Positions 6,508-12,034 of a stretch of DNA of 14,351 nt are shown here, piece by piece. The DNA is taken from NCBI GenBank assembly GCA_031376425.1, contig JANMDR010000277.1, positions 1 to 14,351 on the forward strand, in the 5' to 3' direction. The translations under genes were made by a program, and so were the position numbers. Position 1 is the stretch's first letter. Every line of letters begins with the position of its first letter. The notes beneath the pieces were generated by a model, which searched no databases, was not told the origin of the DNA, and worked only from the letters and a program-made list of their open reading frames with translations. This DNA comes from JANMDR01 sp031376425. Its GTDB lineage: Bacteria; Pseudomonadota; Gammaproteobacteria; Burkholderiales; Usitatibacteraceae.

Positions 6508-7758
6508 ATGGTAAAAAACACTGAATCACCAAATTCAAATGCCCAATCTGCACCGCTTTCCGGCTTAAAAGTGCTGGAGATGGGCTCATTAATTGCGGGG
6601 CCATTTTGTGGGCGATTGCTAGCGGAGTTTGGTGCAGAAGTGATAAAAATCGAACCACCGGCAAGCGACAAGAGCGCCGGTGGTGACCCTTTGCGAAATT
6701 GGCGGCAGCTCCATGACATTGACGGCGAACGTACTAGCCTGTGGTGGAGCGTGCAGGCACGCAATAAAAAATCTATTACGTTAAACATGCGTGATGTTGA
6801 AGGGCAAAAAATTGCCCAGCAATTAGCGGCGCAAGCTGATATTTTGGTAGAAAATTTTCGTCCCGGCATGTTGGAACAATGGAGTATGGGCTATGACGCA
6901 ATGGCGGCCATTAACCCTAAGCTGATCATGGTGCGCTTATCAGGCTTTGGGCAAACCGGGCCGTATAAAGATCGTTCCGGCTTTGGTGCAATCGGTGAGT
7001 CGATGGGTGGCATGCGCTACATTACCGGCTACGCTGATCGGGCACCGGTGCGCGTGGGTATTAGTATTGGTGATTCGCTAGCGGCAATGTACGGCGTGAT
7101 GGGCGCGCTGATGGCGCTGCACCATCGGCACAGTAGCGGCCGCGGCCAAGTAGTGGATGTGGCATTGTATGAAGCAGTATTTTCGATGATGGAATCAATG
7201 TTGCCTGAGTTCGGTATGACCGGCACCGTGCGTGAACGTACTGGTGCATCCCTTCCCGGTATAGTGCCGTCAAATACTTATCCCTGTAGTGATGATCAAT
7301 ATGTGGTGATTGGTGCAAACGCCGATGCGATTTTTAAACGCTTAATGCTAGCCATTGGTCGTGATGATTTGGCTAACGATATAGCGCTAGTACACAATGC
7401 CGGAAGAGTAGCGCAAACCCAAATGTTGGACGACGCGATTGCCGCATGGACGAAATCTGTCACGCTCGATCGCGCGCTGGAAGTGTTAGAAGCTGCCGAT
7501 GTACCCTGTGCCCGCATTTATTCGATTGCGGATATTGCCAACGACATGCAATTTAAAGCGCGGCATATGATTGAAGCGCACAAACTGCGCAACGGCGAAG
7601 AAATTTTGCTGCCCGGTATTGTGCCCAAGCTCTCGGCAACACCGGGTGGTACAAATTGGTTAGGCCCGCGTTTGGGTGAACATACTGATGCGGTTTTGGC
7701 CGACCTTGGCCTTGATGCCGAGGCCATTAATAGTTTACGTAAACGTGGCGTGATTTAA
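6508..7758 (+). CDS. Class III (CaiB/BaiF-type) CoA-transferase
   Basis: A 416-residue enzyme of the family that moves CoA between carboxylic acids, usually as a domain-swapped dimer. It begins with LSGLKVLEMGSLIAGPF and AEFGAEVIKIEPP, then has DILVENFRPG (111-120), SGFGQTGPY (145-153) and IGDS (187-190). The aspartate of IGDS (Asp189) aligns with the catalytic Asp169 of formyl-CoA transferase. The sequence resembles the succinyl-CoA:glutarate/hydroxymethylglutarate branch more than formyl-CoA transferase. The next gene, 71 bp on, is an HMG-CoA-lyase-type enzyme. I infer that this enzyme activates hydroxymethylglutarate, itaconate or a similar dicarboxylate for that lyase, with the exact acid undetermined. 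The ATG at 6508 has GATGAGC shortly before it. It is divergent from the FAD oxidoreductase. Confidence 0.88.
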   Translation: MVKNTESPNSNAQSAPLSGLKVLEMGSLIAGPFCGRLLAEFGAEVIKIEPPASDKSAGGDPLRNWRQLHDIDGERTSLWWSVQARNKKSITLNMRDVEGQKIAQQLAAQADILVENFRPGMLEQWSMGYDAMAAINPKLIMVRLSGFGQTGPYKDRSGFGAIGESMGGMRYITGYADRAPVRVGISIGDSLAAMYGVMGALMALHHRHSSGRGQVVDVALYEAVFSMMESMLPEFGMTGTVRERTGASLPGIVPSNTYPCSDDQYVVIGANADAIFKRLMLAIGRDDLANDIALVHNAGRVAQTQMLDDAIAAWTKSVTLDRALEVLEAADVPCARIYSIADIANDMQFKARHMIEAHKLRNGEEILLPGIVPKLSATPGGTNWLGPRLGEHTDAVLADLGLDAEAINSLRKRGVI

Positions 7759-7819
7759 AGCGCTGCCTGAGGATGTTAAACTGCCATGTGACGAAGCAAA
7801 TAGTAAAAATGGCAAAAAT

Positions 7820-7823
7820 AGGA
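7820..7823 (+). promoter_or_regulatory. Ribosome binding site fixing the lyase start
   Basis: AGGA lies 6 nt before the ATG at 7830. No comparable site precedes the in-frame upstream starts at 7773 or 7809. The 7830 start also gives an N-terminus (MKIRINDVALRDGFQ) of the usual family form. Confidence 0.65.
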
Positions 7824-7829
7824 TCGAGC

Positions 7830-8768
7830 ATGAAAATTAGAATTAATGATGTAGCGTTGCGCGATGGTTTTCAGATCGAGAAAAACATCATCGCTACCCA
7901 AACTAAAATTGCGCTAATTGATTCGTTGTCAAAAACAGGATTAACACGGCTTGAAGTTGCGTCTTTTGTGCACCCCAAATTTGTGCCCAATATGGCCGAT
8001 GCCGTGGAAGTGCTGCGTAATATTGAGCGTGTTGCTGGTGTGATTTACACCGCATTAGTGCCTAACGCTAAGGGTATGGAACGGGTGATCGCAACGCATG
8101 AAAGTGGCACAGTGATTGAGGAAATTAATGTGTTTATGTCCGCCTCAGAAACTCATAACTTAGCCAACGTTAATCGCACCACGGCTCAGTCCCTACAAGA
8201 CTTTGCAGCAATGGCTACTATGGCAAAAGCCGCAAAAATCCGCATCAATGGCACCATTTCAACCGCATTTGGTTGCCCATTTGAAGGGCGCGTGTCGCAA
8301 GCGCGGGTGATCGATTTTATTGGCAAGTATTTAGCGCTCGGCTTTGATAGCATCACCTTTGGCGATACTACCGGTATGGCTAATCCGGTACAGGTCAGTG
8401 CTTTGTGTAAGGCCGCGATCAACGCGTACCCAAACATTGATTACACGCTACACTTTCACAACACCCGTGGCATGGGCTTGGCTAATGTGGTGGCCGGTAT
8501 TGACGCAGGCGTTACGAGCTTTGACGGCTCCTTAGCTGGTCTTGGCGGTTGTCCGTTTGCACCCGGTGCTACTGGTAATATCTGCACTGAAGATATGGTC
8601 AATATGTTGCACGACATGGGTATTGAAACGGACGTAGATTTAGACAAGCTTTTGGCGTGCGCCGTAAAAATCCCCGTTATCGTTGGCCATGAAGTGCCAG
8701 GGCAAGTGATGCGTGCCGGTAAAACCATGCATTTACATCCAGTGCCAGAGAAACTATACGTTCAATAA
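7830..8768 (+). CDS. Hydroxymethylglutaryl-CoA lyase family protein
   Basis: A 312-residue TIM-barrel lyase of the HMGL-like family, which cleaves 3-hydroxy-3-methylglutaryl-CoA (or a related acyl-CoA such as citramalyl-CoA) to acetyl-CoA and a keto acid, using a divalent metal. Visible active-site elements are Arg11-Asp12 in LRDGFQ near the N-terminus, the metal-binding HFHN (His208, His210), and the GLGGCPFAPGATGN loop with Cys241 and Asn250, the HMG-CoA lyase signature. All catalytic residues known from human HMGCL have counterparts. The reading frame extends 57 bp further upstream, but the ribosome binding site supports ATG 7830. With the CoA-transferase just upstream it likely completes one pathway, for example the end of leucine degradation or dicarboxylate breakdown. 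HMG-CoA versus another substrate is not settled by sequence. Confidence 0.88.
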   Translation: MKIRINDVALRDGFQIEKNIIATQTKIALIDSLSKTGLTRLEVASFVHPKFVPNMADAVEVLRNIERVAGVIYTALVPNAKGMERVIATHESGTVIEEINVFMSASETHNLANVNRTTAQSLQDFAAMATMAKAAKIRINGTISTAFGCPFEGRVSQARVIDFIGKYLALGFDSITFGDTTGMANPVQVSALCKAAINAYPNIDYTLHFHNTRGMGLANVVAGIDAGVTSFDGSLAGLGGCPFAPGATGNICTEDMVNMLHDMGIETDVDLDKLLACAVKIPVIVGHEVPGQVMRAGKTMHLHPVPEKLYVQ

Positions 8769-8774
8769 TGTGGT

Positions 8775-8801
8775 GTTGGTGTATGAGTGTTGGTGTACGA
8801 G
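8775..8801. repeat. Pair of 13-bp direct repeats before the barrel gene
   Basis: GTTGGTGTATGAG (8775-8787) and GTTGGTGTACGAG (8789-8801) differ at one base and are 14 bp apart. They lie between the lyase stop and the ribosome binding site of the next gene. They could be a regulator site or simply a local duplication. Confidence 0.5.
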
Positions 8802-8828
8802 AGATAGATCAAATACAAAGGATTTGCA

Positions 8829-9563
8829 GTGACTAGAAAACGATTATCAGCACTATGTTTGTCGGCATGCGCTTCGGTTAGCCTTTGGGGGGGCGTAGCA
8901 ACGCCAGCAGTGGCAAGTGGATTAGACGATGTTAAGAAATTATCGCAAGAAGCGTTTGCTAAGCTTGCCAAAGACTTGGCAGCGGTAGCCGCCATTCGGG
9001 CGCTATCGCCAGCGGTCTCGCTCAATTTATTGGGTGTGGATGTGAGCGCTGAAATAGGCGTGGCTAACGTAGCGTCCGGTGAAGTTTGGCGTAACGCTGG
9101 TGGCGGATCAACCGCAGTGATTATTCCCCGCTTAAATATCTACAAAGCATTTAGCGGCGGTTCGGATATCGGGCTGAGTTTGGGGGCTGCAGGATCTTCG
9201 GGCTTAACAACGCTTGGCGTTATTGGCCGCTATCAAGTGCTGGCACCGGCCACGATTAGTCCGGGTGTTTATGTGCGCTTTAGCGGAAATCGCGATATCG
9301 GTTCAAGTACCGTAGATGTGCGCAGCTTAGGGCTAGACTTAGTGGTGGCAAAACCGATTGGATTTATCACGCCCTACATTGGCGCTGGTGGCACCCGTAC
9401 TGACACTAAACCGCTAGGAAGTAGTTTGAGTGCCGTGAGTACCACTAGTGGCCGCTTGTTCGCAGGGTTTGATACCAATTTGCCATTTGCGACGCTTTCA
9501 GCTGAAGCTGAAAAAATCGGTGACGTGACAACAGTTTCAACCAAGCTTGGATTCAAGTTTTAA
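8829..9563 (+). CDS. Predicted outer-membrane beta-barrel protein
   Basis: A 244-residue exported protein. It has a signal peptide (residues 1-29, cleavage probably after AVA) and then a charged, alanine-rich amphipathic helix (about 33-60). The rest alternates polar and non-polar residues in strands with glycine/serine turns and ends in KLGFKF. A terminal phenylalanine in such a strand is the usual signal for the BAM assembly machinery, so an outer-membrane barrel of perhaps eight to ten strands is likely. No named porin or receptor family is recognised and the mature part has no cysteine. GTG 8829 is chosen because AAAGGA (8817-8822) lies 6 nt before it and the signal peptide begins directly. 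It starts 60 bp after the lyase stop and may be in the same transcript, though a functional link is not evident. Confidence 0.72.
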   Translation: MTRKRLSALCLSACASVSLWGGVATPAVASGLDDVKKLSQEAFAKLAKDLAAVAAIRALSPAVSLNLLGVDVSAEIGVANVASGEVWRNAGGGSTAVIIPRLNIYKAFSGGSDIGLSLGAAGSSGLTTLGVIGRYQVLAPATISPGVYVRFSGNRDIGSSTVDVRSLGLDLVVAKPIGFITPYIGAGGTRTDTKPLGSSLSAVSTTSGRLFAGFDTNLPFATLSAEAEKIGDVTTVSTKLGFKF

Positions 9564-9625
9564 CGCCGGTGCGATTTCACCGTAAAATACGCTAAAACCA
9601 ATTTAACTGTAAATTTTCGAAAACC

Positions 9626-10219
9626 ATGAGCTACCACGCGAATCAATCATTTTCCTTATTTTTTGTACGTCACGGCGTGACGGATGTGAATTTTCGCGGC
9701 CTGCGGTGCGGGGGTGATCTGGATATCCCGCTAACCGATATTGGCTGCGATCAGGCATATTTGCTGGCAAAGCAAATAAAAATGATGGATTTAGATATCG
9801 GCTTGATTGTTTGTAGTTCACTCATTCGCGTGCAGCAAACGGCACTTATCATTAATGGTGTTCTTGGTAATTTACAAACAGTGACTGACCCCAGTTTTAA
9901 TGAGCGCCTACTCGGCGAATGGAATATGAAATCCATCGCCGATACTGAAAATGATTTGGCTAATGGTGTGTCGCCCCCCGGTGGTGAATCAGAAGAACAA
10001 TTCCAATCCCGCGTAGAAGTAGGGGTAGAACGCATTAATGCGCTATTGCCACGTCGTCCACTGGTAGTTAGCAGCAAAGGTGTTGGCAGGATTCTGAACA
10101 CCATTTTAGGCGGTGCTGGTCGTTTAGCGGTCGGTAATGGTGAGATTGTAGAATTCGCGGTGCGTCGCGATCCACTTGATAAATTATTCTTGGATGTGCG
10201 TCGGCCACATCAGGTTTAG
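9626..10219 (+). CDS. Histidine phosphatase superfamily protein lacking the second catalytic His
   Basis: A 197-residue cytoplasmic protein with the phosphoglycerate-mutase-like fold. The N-terminal strand carries FFVRHGVTD, giving the phosphate-pocket Arg15 and the nucleophile His16. Further along are SSLIRVQQTA with the pocket Arg68, and NERLLGEW with the acid Glu93. The C-terminal strand, normally VVSHGG with the second catalytic histidine, here reads VVSSKGVGR (147-155), so Ser150/Lys151 replace His-Gly. Such changes occur in non-catalytic or altered members of the superfamily. The protein may therefore bind rather than hydrolyse phosphate esters, or work with reduced activity. The start ATG has only a weak ribosome binding site. 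Between its stop and grxD lie an inverted repeat and a TATAAT box. The substrate cannot be assigned. Confidence 0.8.
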   Translation: MSYHANQSFSLFFVRHGVTDVNFRGLRCGGDLDIPLTDIGCDQAYLLAKQIKMMDLDIGLIVCSSLIRVQQTALIINGVLGNLQTVTDPSFNERLLGEWNMKSIADTENDLANGVSPPGGESEEQFQSRVEVGVERINALLPRRPLVVSSKGVGRILNTILGGAGRLAVGNGEIVEFAVRRDPLDKLFLDVRRPHQV

Positions 10220-10224
10220 TGGCC
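10203..10224 (+). other. Inverted repeat across the end of the phosphatase-like gene
   Basis: GGCCAC (10203-10208) and GTGGCC (10219-10224) are exact inverted repeats around a 10-nt loop that includes most of the stop codon. The repeat ends 6 bp before a TATAAT box for grxD. It could be an operator covering the -35 region of that promoter, or an mRNA 3' hairpin. No U-tract follows directly. Confidence 0.35.
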
Positions 10225-10230
10225 TCAGTT

Positions 10231-10236
10231 TATAAT
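10231..10236 (+). promoter_or_regulatory. Probable -10 box of grxD
   Basis: A perfect TATAAT lies 30 bp before the grxD ATG, giving a leader of about 24 nt. No good TTGACA is found 16-18 bp upstream, so promoter strength may depend on an activator or the site may be fortuitous. Confidence 0.4.
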
Positions 10237-10265
10237 AGTCGTTGGTAATTTTTTGAAAGTAAGAT

Positions 10266-10577
10266 ATGAATACCCAAGATAAAATTCAGCAGCAAGTATC
10301 AAGCAACCCAGTCGTTCTGTATATGAAGGGCACCGTGCAGTTCCCGCAATGTGGTTTTTCATCATCTGCCGCGCAAATGTTGAAGGCCTGCGGTGTGGAT
10401 AAACCTTTTACTGTTGATGTCTTGCAGGATGCTGAAATCCGCCAAGGGATTAAAGAATATGCAAATTGGCCTACCATTCCGCAGCTATATGTAAATGGCG
10501 AGTTTATCGGCGGTGCCGATATCATGCGCGAAATGTACCAATCTGGTGAGTTGCAAACCCTACTTGCTGCAAAATAA
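10266..10577 (+). CDS. grxD: Monothiol glutaredoxin, Grx4/GrxD family
   Basis: A 103-residue single-domain monothiol glutaredoxin. The family binds a [2Fe-2S] cluster with glutathione and hands clusters on or senses iron status, working with BolA-type partners. The active-site CGFS is at 29-32, preceded by Lys21 in YMKGT. The glutathione-binding TIPQLYV loop follows WP at 68-76, and GGAD is at 82-85. All are hallmarks of the CGFS class, and the length is normal for the short bacterial form. It has its own probable promoter and a strong terminator, so it looks monocistronic. A cytoplasmic location fits the absence of a signal peptide. Confidence 0.95.
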   Translation: MNTQDKIQQQVSSNPVVLYMKGTVQFPQCGFSSSAAQMLKACGVDKPFTVDVLQDAEIRQGIKEYANWPTIPQLYVNGEFIGGADIMREMYQSGELQTLLAAK

Positions 10578-10624
10578 GTATCGGCAAATGAGGTTGTTGC
10601 GAGTTCTCCCGCAGCCATAGTGTA

Positions 10625-10637
10625 AGTGGTTACCACT
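10625..10637. other. Perfect inverted repeat between grxD and its terminator
   Basis: AGTGGT (10625-10630) and ACCACT (10632-10637) form a 6+6 inverted repeat around one base. It is too tight for an RNA hairpin with a full stem, so a protein-binding site is the more natural reading. It may be chance. Confidence 0.25.
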
Positions 10638-10639
10638 AC

Positions 10640-10666
10640 AAAAACGCCCTATTTTAGGGCGTTTTT
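10640..10666. terminator. Strong intrinsic terminator after grxD
   Basis: AAAAACGCCCTA (10640-10651) pairs perfectly with TAGGGCGTTTTT (10655-10666) over a TTT loop. The GC core is followed by a T-run on the plus strand and mirrored by an A-run upstream, so it can work in both directions. It ends grxD transcription before the str operon promoter. Confidence 0.92.
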
Positions 10667-10753
10667 GATTTTAAACTGGTGAAGTAATCGCATAATATTG
10701 ATGCGCTTTAGCGTGCATCAATAAAAATCCAGCAATCCAAACTCACCATTTTG

Positions 10754-10783
10754 TTGACACCCTATGCTATTTCATACTATAGT
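10754..10783 (+). promoter_or_regulatory. Sigma-70 promoter of the str operon
   Basis: A perfect -35 TTGACA (10754-10759) is separated by 18 bp from the -10 TATAGT (10778-10783). Transcription would start near 10790 and give a leader of about 165 nt before rpsL. This is the only strong promoter between the grxD terminator and rpsL. Confidence 0.75.
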
Positions 10784-10798
10784 AATGGGCTGTGCAAA

Positions 10799-10822
10799 AG
10801 TGTAGCTATAAGTGTAGTTACA
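10799..10822 (+). other. Direct repeat and hairpin at the 5' end of the str leader
   Basis: AGTGTAGCTATA (10799-10810) is repeated at once as AGTGTAGTTACA (10811-10822), 10 of 12 bases alike. The same stretch folds as TGTAGCTA (10801-10808) against TAGTTACA (10815-10822), seven Watson-Crick pairs plus one G-U with a 6-nt loop. Lying at the start of the transcript it could stabilise the mRNA or take part in leader control. Confidence 0.35.
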
Positions 10823-10954
10823 GCTTTAACCGCTCTGATGTAATTGAGCTAAGAAGTTATTTTGCAGTCCAAACCTGTAGACGAACCTGAAATCAGCCAA
10901 ATCGATTTCAAGCAGGAAACAATTCAAGCCATTGAGAATCTTAAGCGAGCGACT

Positions 10955-11344
10955 ATGCCAACCATTAACCAACTTTTGCGTAAACCACGCACACAAGTTA
11001 AAGCCAAGAGCAAAGTGCCGGCAATGCAAAATTGCCCTCAAAAACGCGGTGTATGCACCCGTGTTTATACAACTACACCGAAAAAGCCGAATTCCGCGCT
11101 TCGTAAAGTGTGCAAGGTTCGTCTCACCAATGGCTTTGAAGTAATTAGCTACATCGGTGGCGAAGGTCACAATCTCCAAGAACACTCAGTCGTACTCATC
11201 CGTGGCGGTCGCGTAAAAGACTTGCCAGGCGTGCGTTACCACACCGTGCGTGGTTCGCTTGATACTGCTGGTGTTAAAGACCGGAAGCAATCGCGTTCTA
11301 AATACGGCGCGAAAAAAGCTAAAGCTGGCGCGGCTGCTAAATAA
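10955..11344 (+). CDS. rpsL: 30S ribosomal protein S12
   Basis: S12 lies at the decoding centre of the small subunit and affects accuracy. The 129-residue product matches the family throughout: MPTINQLLRKPR at the start, CPQKRGVCTRVYTTTPKKPN, GGEGHNLQEHS and GGRVKDLPGVRYHTVRG. The lysines equivalent to E. coli K43 and K88 are both present, so no streptomycin-resistance substitution is seen at these sites. The tail (KYGAKKAKAGAAAK) is about five residues longer than in E. coli. The frame stays open upstream to a TTG at 10862, but homology begins at ATG 10955, preceded by a modest AAGCGAG. Beyond the TAA the same frame stays open for 11 codons of similar Lys/Ala composition. It is the first gene of the str operon. 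Confidence 0.98.
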   Translation: MPTINQLLRKPRTQVKAKSKVPAMQNCPQKRGVCTRVYTTTPKKPNSALRKVCKVRLTNGFEVISYIGGEGHNLQEHSVVLIRGGRVKDLPGVRYHTVRGSLDTAGVKDRKQSRSKYGAKKAKAGAAAK

Positions 11345-11392
11345 GTTGTTAAAAAAGCTGCCAAAAAAGCGATTAATTAGTCTCTTCCCGGC

Positions 11393-11417
11393 GCTGCAAT
11401 GTCATTTGCGTTGCAGC
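11393..11417 (+). promoter_or_regulatory. rpsL-rpsG intercistronic hairpin
   Basis: GCTGCAATGT (11393-11402) pairs with TGCGTTGCAGC (11408-11417 region) to give a stem of about ten pairs with two G-U and a 5-nt loop. The perfect core is GCTGCAA/TTGCAGC. It lies about 20 nt before the rpsG ribosome binding site AGGA. In E. coli, S7 binds the rpsL-rpsG spacer and represses translation of the operon, and this hairpin is in the equivalent place. Binding here is inference. Confidence 0.45.
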
Positions 11418-11445
11418 TCATCATCTCAGTTAAAAGGAAATAACC

Positions 11446-11916
11446 ATGCCACGTCGTAGAGAAGTCCCCAAGCGTGATGTGCTACCTGATCCAAAATTCA
11501 AAAGCACAGACCTAGCCAAGTTCGTAAACGTGTTAATGCAATCCGGTAAAAAATCGGTTGCTGAAAACATTATTTATCGCGCCCTAGATCAAATTCAAAA
11601 GAAATCTGGCAAAGACCCAATCGAAGTATTTAACCTCGCCATTAACGCTGTAAAGCCAATGGTAGAAGTTAAATCGCGTCGTGTTGGTGGTGCAAACTAC
11701 CAAGTACCAGTAGAAGTGCGTCCAGTACGCCGTATGGCCTTGTCGATGCGCTGGTTGCGTGAAGCGGCGCGTAAGCGTGGTGAAAAATCCATGGGTATGC
11801 GTTTAGCTGGCGAATTGTTGGATGCGTCCGAAGGTCGTGGTTCAGCAATCAAAAAGCGTGAAGAAGTGCACCGCATGGCTGAAGCAAATAAAGCCTTCGC
11901 GCATTTCCGCTTCTAG
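11446..11916 (+). CDS. rpsG: 30S ribosomal protein S7
   Basis: S7 nucleates assembly of the 30S head, binding the 3' domain of 16S rRNA, and in E. coli is the translational repressor of the str operon. The 156-residue product is of standard length and collinear with the family. It begins PRRREVPKRDVLPDPKF and contains the central EVKSRRVGGANYQVPVEVRP segment and the conserved RRMALSMRWL helix. AGGA lies 8 nt before the ATG. It follows rpsL by 101 bp and is probably co-transcribed with it. Confidence 0.98.
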   Translation: MPRRREVPKRDVLPDPKFKSTDLAKFVNVLMQSGKKSVAENIIYRALDQIQKKSGKDPIEVFNLAINAVKPMVEVKSRRVGGANYQVPVEVRPVRRMALSMRWLREAARKRGEKSMGMRLAGELLDASEGRGSAIKKREEVHRMAEANKAFAHFRF

Positions 11917-11927
11917 TTTTGCATAAA

Positions 11928-11950
11928 GGATGCTTTGTTGTGAGGCATCC
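11928..11950 (+). other. Hairpin in the rpsG-fusA spacer
   Basis: GGATGC (11928-11933) pairs with GCATCC (11945-11950) over an 11-nt loop. The stem is short and no U-tract follows, so full termination is unlikely. It may adjust the ratio of fusA to rpsG message or be a 3' stabiliser. Confidence 0.3.
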
Positions 11951-12034
11951 GATTAGATCAAGTTAGTTGTATGGTGCTGCCAAAAGTTGTGCCATGCTTT
12001 CCAAATAGTTCTGTAAGTAGATAAGGTAATCACC

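Noticed and set aside
6955..7000. Loss of the catalytic aspartate in the CoA-transferase (SGFGAIGESMGG lacks Asp)
   Set aside because: The catalytic Asp of this family aligns with the later IGDS (Asp189), which is present.
7773..7829. Upstream ATG starts for the HMG-CoA lyase gene
   Set aside because: No ribosome binding site precedes them, while ATG 7830 has AGGA at 6 nt and gives the usual N-terminus.
10640..10666. Terminator hairpin as a mobile-element end
   Set aside because: It has the standard form of an intrinsic terminator right after grxD, with no transposase or target duplication nearby.
10862..10954. N-terminal extension of S12 from TTG 10862
   Set aside because: S12 family homology begins at ATG 10955 and no bacterial S12 that I know carries such an acidic extension. 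The stretch is better read as leader.
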